The translations under genes and the position numbers were made by a program. A stretch of 64,000 nucleotides of DNA, from the NCBI RefSeq assembly GCF_037414475.1, contig NZ_CP147913.1, positions 7,872,001 to 7,936,000 on the forward strand, given 5' to 3'. The stretch comes from Myxococcus stipitatus (GTDB lineage Bacteria > Myxococcota > Myxococcia > Myxococcales > Myxococcaceae). Position 1 is the first letter of the stretch; each line of letters begins with the position of its first letter. Shown here piece by piece: positions 1-9,618 of this stretch. Below the pieces are notes generated by a model. The model did not search any database, was not told where the DNA came from, and worked only from the letters and a program-made list of their open reading frames with translations.

Positions 1-3000
1 ACGGCAAGCTCGCCGTCGAGCAGTACACGAAGATCGTCCAGGAGCACCCCAAGTTCGAGCGCACGGACGAGGTCCTCTTCTTCCTCGGTCAGTACCTGAT
101 GGAGGAGGGGCAGGACCGCAAGGCGCTGGTCGCCTTCAAGCGCCTGGTGGAGAAGCATCCGCAGTCCAAGTTCATCCCGGACGCGTACCTGGCCTTCGGC
201 GAGTACTACTTCAACAACTCGAAGGGAAAGCGCCCGGAGCTGGAGAAGGCGCTCGTCGCCTACAAGAAGGCGGCGGAGTTCCCCGAGAGCCAGGTGTACG
301 CCTTCGCGCTCTACAAGCAGGGTTGGTGTCACTACAACCTGGGCGACTACGAGGCGGCGAAGGACCGCTTCAAGACGGTGGTGCTCTACGGCGAGCTGGC
401 GGGTGCCAACGCGGTGGAGAAGGACGGCGGCAAGAGCGGCCGTGGCTCGCTGGTGCGTGAGGCGCGCACCGACTACGTGCGTGCGTACTCGCACCAGGGC
501 GACGTGGCGCAGGCCCGCGCGGACTTCGGCAAGGTGGCGTCCAACCCGGACGACCGCTTCACGATGATGAAGCAGCTGGCCAACCTCTACTACGGCGACG
601 GCAAGGACCGCGAAGCGGCCATCACCTTCAACTCCCTCATCAAGGAGAAGCCGCTGTCGCCCGAGGCGCCCGGCTTCCAGGGGAAGATCGTCGACTGCAT
701 CCTCCGCATGGGCAACAAGGAGCGCACCGTGGCCCAGGTGCGCCGGCTCGTGAAGATCATGAAGGAGGTCGAGGGCTCCGGCGTCATCAAGGACGACAAG
801 GACAAGAAGCTGCTCGCTGAGGCGAAGGAGCTGTCCGAGCGCACCCTCTCCAACCTGGCCGTCACCTGGCACAACGAGGGCAAGAAGACGCGCAATGAGG
901 AGACGTTCCGCTACGCGGACGCGGTCTACAGCGACTACCTCACGCTCTTCCCGGAGAACCCCAAGGCGTACGACCTGCGCTTCTTCTGGGCGGAACTCCT
1001 CAACGACAACCTCCAGAACTTCGAGAAGGCCGCCGCCAACTACACGCTCGTGGTGCTCCAGGACGCCAAGGTGCTGGAGGCCAAGGACGACAAGGGCAAG
1101 GCGAAGCCGGGCAAGCCGGGCAAGTGGCTGCAGAACGCCTCGTACAACGCCGTGCTGGCGTATGACGAAGTGGTGAAGGCCGCCGAGTCCCGTGGCGAGG
1201 CGAAGACCGAGGCGGTGAGCTCGGACATCACCAAGAAGGCCACCATCCCCACGCTGAAGAAGGCGCTGCTCGACGCATGCGAGCGCTACCTCAAGTACGT
1301 GCCCAAGGGTGAGAAGCGGGTGGAGATCGCCTTCAAGGCGGCGAACATCTACTACCGCCACAACCACTTCGACGAGGCGGTGCTGCGCTTCAGCGAAATC
1401 GCGCTGGGCTACCCCGAGTACAAGTTCGAGGACGGCTCGCGCGCGGCGGAGATCAGCGCCAACCTCATCCTGGACTCGTACAACCTGCTGCAGGACTTCG
1501 CGAAGGTGAACGAGTGGGCGCGGCGCTTCTACGCCAACGACAAGCTGGCGACGGGCAAGTTCCGCGACGACCTGGCCAAGCTCATCGAGCAGTCGTCCTT
1601 CAAGCTCGTCAGTCAGCTGGAGGAGAAGAAGGAGTTCGCCAAGGCCGCCGAGGCGTACCTCAACTTCGTGCACGACTTCCCGCAGACGGAGATCGCCGAC
1701 CTGGCGCTCTACAACGCGTCCATCGACTACTACAAAGCGAAGATGCTGGATAAGACCATCGAGGTGCGCGCGCGCCTCTTCGCCCAGTATCCGCGCTCCA
1801 AGTACGTGCCGGACTCCATCTACGCCAATGCGGAAGCGCTGGAGGCCATCGGCGACTTCGAGCAGGCCGCGGGAACGTACGAGCTGTACGTTCGTGGCTA
1901 CGAGCGCAGTGTGACGGAGAAGGGCGGCGGCTCGTCGAGGGGTGGCAAGTCAAAGGGTGGCAAGGCGAAGGGCGGCGCGGACGACAAGCCCGCGGTGGTC
2001 CAGAAGTGGGATGAGTCCAAGGCGCAGGTGGCGCTGTTCAACGCCTCCACCTACCGCGAGGGCCTGGGCCAGATGAAGGCCGCGCTGAAGAACCGTGAGC
2101 GCTACCTGGAGCTGTGGCCGCGCGCCAAGGACGCCGATGACATCCGCCTGTCCATCATCGACCTGACGGGCAAGAGCGGCGCGGCGATGAAGGCCATCAA
2201 GATGCTGGAGGAGTACGAGCGCGACAACATGCGCTCGGCCAGCAAGTTCCTCGCCGCCGAGGGGCGGATCATCGACCTCTACGCGAAGATGAACAAGACG
2301 CGCGACGTGGCGCGCATGTACAAGCGCGTGGGCGAGCACTTCGACCAGCTGCCGCGCCGTGTGCAGACGACGCTGGAGAAGAACGCGCTGGCCACCGCCG
2401 CCCAGGCGCAGTTCCTGGCGGTGGAGCTGGACTGGGCGGAGTACCGGCGCCTGAAGCTGTACTGGGGCGCGCCGCCGTCGCCGGACCGCTTCCGCGCGAG
2501 CATCCAGGACAAGAGCAAGGCGCTCCAGGTGGTGGAGAAGAAGTACGTGCAGACGGTGGCGCTGGGCGCTCCGGAGCCGTCGCTGTGCGCGCTCAACCGC
2601 ATTGGCCTGGCGTATGACCACTTCGCCGACCGCGTCATCAACGCGCCCATGCCGCGAGGCCTGGACGAAGAGTCGCAGCAGGCGCTGCGCGACGAGTTCA
2701 GCAACCAGGCCCAGCCGCTCAAGGACAAGGCCACGGAGGCGTTCGCCGCCACGGTGGCCAAGAGCCGCGAGCTGGATGTGTTCAACGACTGCGCGGCGGA
2801 GAGCTTGAAGATGCTGCGCAACACCTACCAGCCGGAGCGCTACCCGCTCATGCCGGAGGAGAAGGTCGCGCTGAAGAGCCGCGAGCAGATCATCGGTGGG
2901 GACGTGCTGGCCGGCATCCAGGATGTGCCACCGCCGGCGCCCACGGCCGTGGCCGAGGCGCAGAAGAACCAGAAGGCGACGCTGCAGGAGGACCTCACGG

Positions 3001-3128
3001 ACCTCACCGCGCAGCTGCGCTCGCAGACAGAGACCCAGGTGGACACCAAGTCCACTTCCTCCACCTCGGATGGCACCAAGCCCGCGAAGGCAGCGGGCTC
3101 GGATGAGGAGCCGGAGGACTTCCTCTAA
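1..3128 (+). CDS. gltD: Gliding motility TPR protein GltD/AgmU, 5'-truncated by window edge
   Basis: Open from base 3 to the stop, giving 1041 visible residues; the true start lies left of the window. The protein is built from tetratricopeptide-like helical pairs throughout, with a Ser/Gly/Lys-rich break near the middle (about residues 640-660) and a disordered, acidic C-terminus ending EEPEDFL. In Myxococcus xanthus the gene before aglT/gltE is agmU (gltD), a long TPR protein of the Agl-Glt gliding machinery reported in periplasm and cytoplasm at motility sites. Its stop overlaps the gltE start codon by one base (TAATG), so the two are translationally coupled. Family recognition is from TPR content, size and the diagnostic gene order gltD-E-F-G-H downstream; TPR sequence alone would not name it. 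Confidence 0.85.
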   Translation, partial: GKLAVEQYTKIVQEHPKFERTDEVLFFLGQYLMEEGQDRKALVAFKRLVEKHPQSKFIPDAYLAFGEYYFNNSKGKRPELEKALVAYKKAAEFPESQVYAFALYKQGWCHYNLGDYEAAKDRFKTVVLYGELAGANAVEKDGGKSGRGSLVREARTDYVRAYSHQGDVAQARADFGKVASNPDDRFTMMKQLANLYYGDGKDREAAITFNSLIKEKPLSPEAPGFQGKIVDCILRMGNKERTVAQVRRLVKIMKEVEGSGVIKDDKDKKLLAEAKELSERTLSNLAVTWHNEGKKTRNEETFRYADAVYSDYLTLFPENPKAYDLRFFWAELLNDNLQNFEKAAANYTLVVLQDAKVLEAKDDKGKAKPGKPGKWLQNASYNAVLAYDEVVKAAESRGEAKTEAVSSDITKKATIPTLKKALLDACERYLKYVPKGEKRVEIAFKAANIYYRHNHFDEAVLRFSEIALGYPEYKFEDGSRAAEISANLILDSYNLLQDFAKVNEWARRFYANDKLATGKFRDDLAKLIEQSSFKLVSQLEEKKEFAKAAEAYLNFVHDFPQTEIADLALYNASIDYYKAKMLDKTIEVRARLFAQYPRSKYVPDSIYANAEALEAIGDFEQAAGTYELYVRGYERSVTEKGGGSSRGGKSKGGKAKGGADDKPAVVQKWDESKAQVALFNASTYREGLGQMKAALKNRERYLELWPRAKDADDIRLSIIDLTGKSGAAMKAIKMLEEYERDNMRSASKFLAAEGRIIDLYAKMNKTRDVARMYKRVGEHFDQLPRRVQTTLEKNALATAAQAQFLAVELDWAEYRRLKLYWGAPPSPDRFRASIQDKSKALQVVEKKYVQTVALGAPEPSLCALNRIGLAYDHFADRVINAPMPRGLDEESQQALRDEFSNQAQPLKDKATEAFAATVAKSRELDVFNDCAAESLKMLRNTYQPERYPLMPEEKVALKSREQIIGGDVLAGIQDVPPPAPTAVAEAQKNQKATLQEDLTDLTAQLRSQTETQVDTKSTSSTSDGTKPAKAAGSDEEPEDFL

Positions 3129-4585
3129 TGAACTGGACGACCCGTACCATGCGCCTGTTCCCCCTCCTGGTGGCCACGTCGCTCGTGGCCGCTGGCTGCA
3201 CCTCGTCCAAGGCCACGGGCCCCTCGGCGGCGCCGACGAACCCCGCCGCGCGGACCGCTGGCAAGGAGACCCCGGCGACGCCCATCTCCAACACGGCCAA
3301 GGCGAAGTTCGAGGACGCGGTGAAGTCCTTCGACACGCAGAAGAAGGCCAAGGCGTTCGACTACCCAGCGCTGGAGCGCAAGTTCAAGTCGGCCCTGGAG
3401 TCCGACGCGAACCTGGCCGAGGCCGAGTACAACCTGGGCGTCATCGCCGAGCGCCAGGGCAACCTCACCGAGGCCAAGGCTCGCTACAAGGCCGCGCTCA
3501 CCAAGAAGCCCTCGCTGCGCCAGGCGTCGGAGAACCTGGCCGTCATCGAGCAGAACAGCGGCAACGTCGCTGGCGCGGTGGCCCTCTATCAGGAGGTCCT
3601 CCAGCGCTACCCGGATGACGCGCAGTCGCGCGCGCGGCTGGCGGAGATCTACCGGCTGCAGAACGACCACGACAAGGCGATGGAGCTGTCCCGGGGTGCG
3701 CTGATGCGGGACCCGGCGTCCACCACCGCGCTGAAGGTGATGATCCGCAGCTACCTGGACCGCAAGCAGCTCTCGATGGCGCGGCTGGTGGCCATGCGCG
3801 GCGTCAAGCTGGATGGCGCGGACCCGGAGCTCCACCACCTGGTGGGTGTCATCCAGCTGCGTGAGGGTGACGCGGACAGCGCCCGGGTGTCCTTCAAGAA
3901 GGCGCTGGAGGCGCGCGACGATTATGTCCCGTCCCATGTCGCGCTGGCCCAGCTCTCGCTGGACGCGGAGGACTACCCCGGCGCCGAGGAGCACCTGCGC
4001 CGCATCCTCCAGGCGGATGGGAAGAACGCCATCGCGCACCTGAACCTGGGCCTCGCGTACAAGGGCCAGGGCCAGTACGACAAGGCGATGCAGGAGTATG
4101 ACGAGGCGGAGAAGCTGGACGCGGAGCTCGCGGCCGTGAGCCTCAACCGCGCCATCATCCTCCACAAGGTGAAGGACGCTCCGGAGCGCGCCGTCGAGCT
4201 GTACAAGAAGTACATCGCCATGGCGGGCGGAGACGTGGCCCTGTCGGCGGAGTCTCCTGTCTTCGGACTGCTGCGCGAGGCGGAGGCCATCGTCGGCGCC
4301 AAGCGCGAGGCCGCGATGGCCGAGCAGCAGGCGAAGAAGATGGAGGAGCTCCAGAAGCAACAGCAGGTCCAGATGCAGGCCGCGGAGAAGAAGCAGGCCC
4401 CGGCGCCCAATGGCGGCGCGGTGGCTCCGGCGGGCGGCACGGGCACGACGGCCCAGGCCACTCCAGCGGGGGGCTCCACGCCTCCCCAGGCTCCTCCGCC
4501 GCCCGCCCCCGCGCCTCAGGAGAAGAAGAGTGCAGGCACGGCGGATCCTTCCGAGCCGGGTGAGCCTGAAGACGACCTGCTGTGA
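3128..4585 (+). CDS. gltE: Gliding motility outer-membrane TPR lipoprotein GltE/AglT
   Basis: 485 aa. A type II signal peptide ends in a lipobox (LVAAGC, cysteine near residue 24), so this is an exported lipoprotein. TPR repeats fill residues about 50-390, with motifs such as AEYNLGVIAERQGNLTEA and AHLNLGLAYKGQGQYDKA. A Gln/Lys coiled segment and a Pro/Ala-rich tail follow, ending EPEDDLL, which resembles the gltD tail. AglT/GltE of M. xanthus is the outer-membrane TPR lipoprotein of the gliding complex. The start used overlaps the gltD stop; an in-frame ATG seven codons later (3149) would give a more compact signal peptide and may be the real start. Confidence 0.88.
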   Translation: MNWTTRTMRLFPLLVATSLVAAGCTSSKATGPSAAPTNPAARTAGKETPATPISNTAKAKFEDAVKSFDTQKKAKAFDYPALERKFKSALESDANLAEAEYNLGVIAERQGNLTEAKARYKAALTKKPSLRQASENLAVIEQNSGNVAGAVALYQEVLQRYPDDAQSRARLAEIYRLQNDHDKAMELSRGALMRDPASTTALKVMIRSYLDRKQLSMARLVAMRGVKLDGADPELHHLVGVIQLREGDADSARVSFKKALEARDDYVPSHVALAQLSLDAEDYPGAEEHLRRILQADGKNAIAHLNLGLAYKGQGQYDKAMQEYDEAEKLDAELAAVSLNRAIILHKVKDAPERAVELYKKYIAMAGGDVALSAESPVFGLLREAEAIVGAKREAAMAEQQAKKMEELQKQQQVQMQAAEKKQAPAPNGGAVAPAGGTGTTAQATPAGGSTPPQAPPPPAPAPQEKKSAGTADPSEPGEPEDDLL

Positions 4586-4710
4586 AAGTTGAGATGCCCC
4601 CGGGTGCCTTCGATGTGGCGGGCCCCGGGGGGATGATGCGAACCTGTGCTGCCCCTGTCGTGGGCATGCGGTGTGGCACGGACCCGGCGGGGTCCTCGTG
4701 GGAGACAGTG

Positions 4711-4983
4711 ATGCGGAAGGCTCTGATGTTGTTCGCGGTGCTCGCAGTGGCCCCGGCGTTCGCGCAGGACGATGCCGCCAAGCCCGCAGGTGGGGGCGGG
4801 GAGGGTGGTGTGCGCTACTCCAAGACGACCAACATCGACTTCGAGGACGACACCATCGAGGGCGACCTCACCAAGCCGGACGGCGAGTACATCGAGGCGC
4901 GCGACAAGGTGAAGCACTCGAACCTCATCCGCGTCCGCGAGGATTTCGAGGACAAGGTCATGCAGTCGGTGGGCGAGCTGTAG
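4711..4983 (+). CDS. gltF: Small periplasmic gliding motility protein GltF
   Basis: 90 aa from ATG 4711, preceded by GGGAG. A longer in-frame start at 4582 lacks a signal peptide at its N-terminus, so 4711 is preferred. A Sec signal peptide is clear (MRKALMLFAVLAVAPAFA, cleavage before QDD). The mature part is short and acidic, with a Gly-rich spacer and a conserved-looking core (TNIDFEDDTIEGDL). In M. xanthus the gene between aglT/gltE and the FHA gene gltG is the small gltF, needed for assembly of the gliding machinery. Assignment rests on size, export signal and position. Confidence 0.8.
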   Translation: MRKALMLFAVLAVAPAFAQDDAAKPAGGGGEGGVRYSKTTNIDFEDDTIEGDLTKPDGEYIEARDKVKHSNLIRVREDFEDKVMQSVGEL

Positions 4984-5062
4984 TCAAGCGTCTGGTCGCC
5001 GGTGGGAACCTGCCGGCGCGAGCGTTGTCCATAGCGAGCAACTACCCTACGCAGGAGCCCTC

Positions 5063-7009
5063 ATGGCCGTTCCCCTGACACTCAAGGTCTTCAAGGGCGA
5101 CACGCTGGTCGCCTCCAAGGACTATGAGCGCGACATCATCAAGATTGGCCGTCTGTCCTCGGCACACCTGTGCCTGGAGGATGAGAAGGTCAGCCGCATC
5201 CACTCCGTCATCGAGGTCGCCAGCGACGGCTCCATGTCCATCATCGACATGGGCAGCGTCGAGGGGACGTACGTCAACAACAAGCGGGTCAACAAAGGCC
5301 AGCTCTCGTTTGGCGATGAGATTCGGGTGGGTGGCACCACCATCCGCCTGGAGAACCCCGCCGCTGTCGCCGCCGTGAATCTCGCGGCCGCCGCGAGCAC
5401 GGAGGAGACCACGGAAAAGAACCCGGTGGTGAGCGCCGCGGCGCCCGCTTCGGGACTGGCCCAGGCCGCCGCCGTGGCCGCGCCTGCCGCTGCTCCTGTT
5501 TCCACGGGCGCGCTGGATGCGTCCGTGGCCGCCACGCAGAAGAACGCCATCGTGGCCCCGGAGCCCGCGCCCGCGGCCCCCGAGGCTCCCGCCGCGCAGA
5601 CGGCCGAGGCCGCTGCCCCGCGTGCGCGCACGGTGCGCCGCTCCAAGTCGAGCGGCCCCCTGGGTGTGGGGCTGCGCTTCTCCTGGGGTGACCAGCGGGT
5701 GGGCGAGTTCTTCGTCGCCCCGGGCACCAAGCGCGTGGTGGCGGTGGGAAGCGCCGCGGGTGTCGACTTCGTCATGGGGGACGACAAGCTGGGCGCTCCC
5801 CGCTTCGAGGTCCTGCGCACCGACGGCCAGTCCTTCGTCGTGCGCTTCATGGGGAAGATGAAGGGCGAGCTCATCCGCAAGGGTGAGACGCTGGACCTCA
5901 AGGCGGTCATCGAGTCGGGCAAGGCCTCGCACGAGGGCGACGCGTACTCGCTCACGCTGGATGCCGAGGACTTCTTCTGGGTGGACCTGGGTGGGGTGAC
6001 GCTCGAGGCCACCTTCCAGTCCGTCCCCAAGCGCGTCGTGGCACCGCTGGGCGAGTCGCTCGACTACACCGCGCTCAACATCTTCCTCCTCGTCTTCTTC
6101 GTGGCCACCGCGTTCGTCATCACCGCGATGAACCGCACGGGCGAGGGCGACGAGTACTCGGACGAGCTGTCCTCCAACTCGGCGCGCATCGCCAAGCTCA
6201 TCATCAAGCCGCCCGAGGTGCAGAAGAACAAGTTCCTCGAGCGCCTCAATCAGCAGAAGGAGGCGAAGAAGAGCGGGGAGATGGCGGCCAAGAGCCGCGG
6301 TGACGAAGGTCAGATGGGCAAGAAGGACGCGCCCAAGACGAACAACCGCACCGCGCCCAAGGGCGATCCGAACAAGAAGGACGAGGCCCGCGCGCTGACG
6401 GCCAAGATTTTCGGCGGCGGCAAGGGCGGCATCTCCACCGTCTTCGGCAGCAAGGGCCTGGGCGGCGACCTCAAGAGCGCCATGGGCAACATGTTCGGCG
6501 CCAAGGCAGGTGACTCGGGTGGCTTCGGCGGCCTGGGCCTGCGCGGCGGCGGCGGCGGCGGCGGCGGCACGGGTGACACCGTGGGCATCGGCGCTGTCGG
6601 CACCAAGGGCCGTGGCGGTGGCACCGGCAGCTACGGCACGGGTGTAGGTGTGCTGGGCGGAAAGTCATCGGTCGACGTGGGCATCGCCTCGTCCGATGTG
6701 GAGGTCATGGGCTCGCTGGACAAGGAGCTCATCCGCAAGGTCATCCAGGCGAACCGCGGACAGATTCGTTACTGCTACGAGAGCCTGCTCAACCGCTTCC
6801 CCAAGCTGGGCGGCAAGGTGGCGGTGAAGTTCGTGATTACCGCCACGGGCTCGGTGGCGTCGTCCTCCGTGGCTCAGAGCACTGCGGGCAACGCGGAGCT
6901 GGAGACGTGTGTGGCGGGCCGCGTGCGCACCTGGAAGTTCCCCGAGCCCAAGGGCGGCGGCGTGGTGGTCGTCACCTATCCGTTCATCTTCAAGCAGTCC
7001 GGCGAGTAG
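5063..7009 (+). CDS. gltG: Gliding motility inner-membrane protein GltG (FHA, TM, TonB-like C-terminus)
   Basis: 648 aa. Residues about 25-95 form a forkhead-associated (FHA) phosphopeptide-binding fold (IGRLSSAHLCLEDEKVSRIH, then GSVEGTYVNNKRV). An Ala/Pro linker and a second cytoplasmic domain follow. One transmembrane segment lies at about 338-357 (LNIFLLVFFVATAFVITAM). The periplasmic part is Lys-rich, then a Gly-rich stretch (about 490-540), then a C-terminal TonB/AgmX-type domain with RYCYESLL and WKFPEP. This order matches GltG, one of two TonB-like proteins (with GltJ) thought to couple inner-membrane motors to outer-membrane components. It lies 79 bp after gltF in the same direction. 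Confidence 0.88.
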   Translation: MAVPLTLKVFKGDTLVASKDYERDIIKIGRLSSAHLCLEDEKVSRIHSVIEVASDGSMSIIDMGSVEGTYVNNKRVNKGQLSFGDEIRVGGTTIRLENPAAVAAVNLAAAASTEETTEKNPVVSAAAPASGLAQAAAVAAPAAAPVSTGALDASVAATQKNAIVAPEPAPAAPEAPAAQTAEAAAPRARTVRRSKSSGPLGVGLRFSWGDQRVGEFFVAPGTKRVVAVGSAAGVDFVMGDDKLGAPRFEVLRTDGQSFVVRFMGKMKGELIRKGETLDLKAVIESGKASHEGDAYSLTLDAEDFFWVDLGGVTLEATFQSVPKRVVAPLGESLDYTALNIFLLVFFVATAFVITAMNRTGEGDEYSDELSSNSARIAKLIIKPPEVQKNKFLERLNQQKEAKKSGEMAAKSRGDEGQMGKKDAPKTNNRTAPKGDPNKKDEARALTAKIFGGGKGGISTVFGSKGLGGDLKSAMGNMFGAKAGDSGGFGGLGLRGGGGGGGGTGDTVGIGAVGTKGRGGGTGSYGTGVGVLGGKSSVDVGIASSDVEVMGSLDKELIRKVIQANRGQIRYCYESLLNRFPKLGGKVAVKFVITATGSVASSSVAQSTAGNAELETCVAGRVRTWKFPEPKGGGVVVVTYPFIFKQSGE

Positions 7010-7111
7010 CGCCGGGCCTTCACTCGTCTCACGGGCGGCCCTTCCCGGGGCCGTCCGCGCAGTCACCCCGGCTCCCGTCCCCCGCTGGAGCCACGTCAAC
7101 CTCAGGACCGC

Positions 7112-7744
7112 ATGAAAGCCCTCGCTCCCATTGCCCTGTGTGCCGTGTTCGTCCTCCCCGTGGCCGCGAGCGCTCAGCAACCACCTCCCACGGCGACAGG
7201 TGACCGGCCGGCCGTCACGTTCGATGAAATCGAGCGCGGCTTCTATTTCGCGCTGTACGGCGGTCCGCTCTTCATGACGAACCCGCCCGCGGCCGAGGGG
7301 ACACCCCGGCCGTTCTCCTCCGGCCCCATGGCCCAGGTGGAGATGGGGTTCGACCTGGGCGAGCGGGTGTCGCTGGGGCTCTTCATCATGGGCTCCAGCA
7401 TCCGCACCAGCGCCGAGTACGTCGGCGAGTCCGGTGGCAAGGTGTCCGGCGACTTCACCACCCTCGTCCCGGGCGCGGTCCTGCGCGCTCGCCTGGTGGG
7501 GCTGGCCGACAGCCAGGAGGTGAAGCGCACCTGGTTCTATCTCCGCGCCGGCGCGGGTTATGCGATGTTCTCCCCGAAGAGCCTCCTTCCGGATTCCGAC
7601 ATTCTTGTGTTTGCCGGGCCCGGAGTGGAGTACTACACACGGTTGCGCCACTTTTCCGTGGGGGTCGAGGTCACGGGGAACTACCTCGTGTCCGGAGGCT
7701 CGTTCGGATTCGCGGTGGCGCCGAACATTCGCTACGCGTTCTAG
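7112..7744 (+). CDS. gltH: Gliding motility outer-membrane beta-barrel protein GltH
   Basis: 210 aa. A Sec signal peptide (MKALAPIALCAVFVLPVAASA, cleaved before QQ) is followed by alternating polar/aromatic strands typical of a small outer-membrane barrel (for example FYFALYGGPLFM and VGVEVTGNYLVSGGSFGFAV) ending in a C-terminal aromatic (RYAF). In the M. xanthus cluster the gene after gltG is gltH, an outer-membrane barrel. Recognition is by topology and position, because barrels diverge quickly. Only 18 bp separates its stop from the next gene, so the two are probably co-transcribed. Confidence 0.8.
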   Translation: MKALAPIALCAVFVLPVAASAQQPPPTATGDRPAVTFDEIERGFYFALYGGPLFMTNPPAAEGTPRPFSSGPMAQVEMGFDLGERVSLGLFIMGSSIRTSAEYVGESGGKVSGDFTTLVPGAVLRARLVGLADSQEVKRTWFYLRAGAGYAMFSPKSLLPDSDILVFAGPGVEYYTRLRHFSVGVEVTGNYLVSGGSFGFAVAPNIRYAF

Positions 7745-7762
7745 TTCTAGCGGGAGAAAGAC

Positions 7763-9601
7763 GTGCCTCAGGAGAATGGAAGCGGTGGGCCACGGCAGGG
7801 TGGGCGTGGTCGTGACGCGGGTGCGCCGGGTCAGGGCCCGCGGCGTGATGGCCCTGGCGGTGGATTTGGAGGCCGAGGTGGCCCGGGAGGCCCCGGACGG
7901 GGCGAGGGTCGTGGGCGCGGCGAGGGCCGTGGCCGAGGCCGTGATGAAGGGCCCGTGGGCCCGGGGCAGCGCGTCATCTCCGAGCTGAGTGTCCTCGAGA
8001 AGGCGCTGTCCAAGACGGACTTCGGGGCGGAGAAGGGCCCGCTGCAGGCCATTGTCCGGTCGCTGCGGCCCATGCGGCTGAAGTCCCTGGAAGACCTGGA
8101 CCTCAACACGCGCGGTCGTCTCATCACCACGATGCTGCGCGTGCAGCGTCAGCCCAAGCCGGCGGCGCCGGAAGCTCCCGCCGCCGAGGCGAGCGCGGCT
8201 CCGGTGGAGGCTCCGGCCGAGGCCGCGGCTCCCGCCGAGGGCGCCGAGTCCGCCGCTCCCGCGGCGGAGGGTGCTGCTCCGGCCGAGGCCGCCGCTCCTG
8301 CGGTGGACTCCGCGAAGGAGAAGTTCGACGCCTGGACGGACGTCATGTTCCTGGTGGGCCAGGTCTGGCGCGCCGCGGGTGACAAGGACCGCTCCGAGGC
8401 GGCGTTCTCCGCCAGCGGCCGTCAGCCCGGCCCCGAGGTCGAGGAGCCCGCGGCTCCCGTGGCCCGGGCGGAGGCCCGTCCCGAACGCCGGGAGCGTCCT
8501 GAGCGCGGCGAGCGTCGGGAGCGCGGTGACCGTCCCGAGCGCGGCGAGCGTCGGGAGCGGGGCGACCGTCCCGAGCGCGGCGAGCGTCGGGAGCGCGGTG
8601 AGCGCCCCGAGCGGGGTGAGCGTCCGGAGCGGGGCGAGCGTCGCCCCATGCCAGAGCTGACCGGCGATTGGAAGGAGCAGGCCAAGCAGCTCGAGGGCAT
8701 GGGTCGCACGCGTGACGCGGGCCGTCTCTACGAGCGCAACGGCGGCTTCGCCGATGCCACCCGGCTGTTCGAGGCGGGTGGGGACCTCAAGAGCGCCCTG
8801 CGCACCGCGCTGGCGGGCGGCGACAATGATGCCGCGCGCCGTCTGGTGAGCACGCTGCCTCCGGATCAGCTCGCCCCCACGCTGGAGAAGGCCGGCGCCT
8901 ACGAGCTCCTCATGGAGCACTATGTGGGCAAGGGTGACTTCGAGAACGTGGCCCGCCTGTATGAGCGCGCGCGCCAGTTCGACCAGGCGGCGCTCGCGTA
9001 CGAGCGTTCTGGGAAGCTAACCCTGGCGCGCAAGGCGTATGAGCGCTCGCGCGACATGGCCAGCGCCAACCGCATCCGCGGGCTCGAGGTGAAGAGCCTG
9101 GTGGAGCGTGGGGACCGTCTGGGCGCGGCCACGCTGCTCGTGGCGGCGGGACAGCGCCGCGAGGCCGTCGAGGTGCTGGGCACGCTGCCTCCTCCCAAGG
9201 CGTTCCACTTCATGCAGCGGCTGAAGCTGGATGAAGAGGCGAAGGAGCTGGCGCAGCGCGAGCTGGCCCGGGCCGAGCAGGAGCAGAAGCCCGCGGGCCG
9301 TGCCCGGTGGCTGGAGCTCCTGGGTGATGTCGCCGCGTCCGCCGAGGCGTGGGAGGCCGCGGGGCGCAAGGACAAGGCCCTTCCGCTTCACGAGAAGCTT
9401 GGCAACCTGGCTCGCGCCGCTCAGCTCGCGGAGGAGCTGCAGCAGCGGGAGAAGGCGATTGCCCTCTACACTCAGCTCAACGACAGCGCGGGTCTGGAGC
9501 GTGCGAAGGCGCTTCCAGAGGCGCCTGCCGTGGCTTCGGCTCCCGCCGAAGCCGCGGGCGAGGATGGCGACGCTTCCCCGGGTGCTTCGTCGGCTGAGTA
9601 G
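7763..9601 (+). CDS. TPR protein with low-complexity RG/RE-rich region, gliding cluster
   Basis: 612 aa from GTG 7763 (GGGAGAAA upstream). The N-terminal 70 residues are Gly/Arg-rich and disordered. A short globular segment follows (about residues 73-130, ending LITTMLRVQRQ), then an Ala/Glu-Pro linker, a highly repetitive Arg/Glu/Gly/Pro block (about 240-295), and a C-terminal half of TPR-like helices (YERNGGFADATRLFEAGGDL and similar). There is no signal peptide, so it is probably cytoplasmic. It sits between gltH and gltI in the gliding cluster and ends at a strong terminator. It has no established glt name that I can assign. A function with the TPR scaffold GltI is inferred from position only. 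Confidence 0.75.
   Translation: MPQENGSGGPRQGGRGRDAGAPGQGPRRDGPGGGFGGRGGPGGPGRGEGRGRGEGRGRGRDEGPVGPGQRVISELSVLEKALSKTDFGAEKGPLQAIVRSLRPMRLKSLEDLDLNTRGRLITTMLRVQRQPKPAAPEAPAAEASAAPVEAPAEAAAPAEGAESAAPAAEGAAPAEAAAPAVDSAKEKFDAWTDVMFLVGQVWRAAGDKDRSEAAFSASGRQPGPEVEEPAAPVARAEARPERRERPERGERRERGDRPERGERRERGDRPERGERRERGERPERGERPERGERRPMPELTGDWKEQAKQLEGMGRTRDAGRLYERNGGFADATRLFEAGGDLKSALRTALAGGDNDAARRLVSTLPPDQLAPTLEKAGAYELLMEHYVGKGDFENVARLYERARQFDQAALAYERSGKLTLARKAYERSRDMASANRIRGLEVKSLVERGDRLGAATLLVAAGQRREAVEVLGTLPPPKAFHFMQRLKLDEEAKELAQRELARAEQEQKPAGRARWLELLGDVAASAEAWEAAGRKDKALPLHEKLGNLARAAQLAEELQQREKAIALYTQLNDSAGLERAKALPEAPAVASAPAEAAGEDGDASPGASSAE
8482..8645 (+). repeat. In-frame 36-bp tandem repeats encoding ERRERGDRPERG-like units
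   Basis: Near-identical in-frame repeats of about 36 bp (12 residues; the unit reads GERRERGDRPER), degrading into 18-bp half units (GERPER) at the 3' end. They encode a charged, disordered linker inside the TPR protein. The high identity between units suggests recent expansion and probable length variation between strains. Confidence 0.8.
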
Positions 9602-9618
9602 CAAGAAGACCAATGATT

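Noticed and set aside
8482..8645. Possible CRISPR-like array
   Set aside because: Units are contiguous, in frame and coding; there are no unique spacers.
6665..8920. Long minus-strand open frame across gltG-gltH and the RG/TPR gene
   Set aside because: Composition-driven antisense frame overlapping three real genes.
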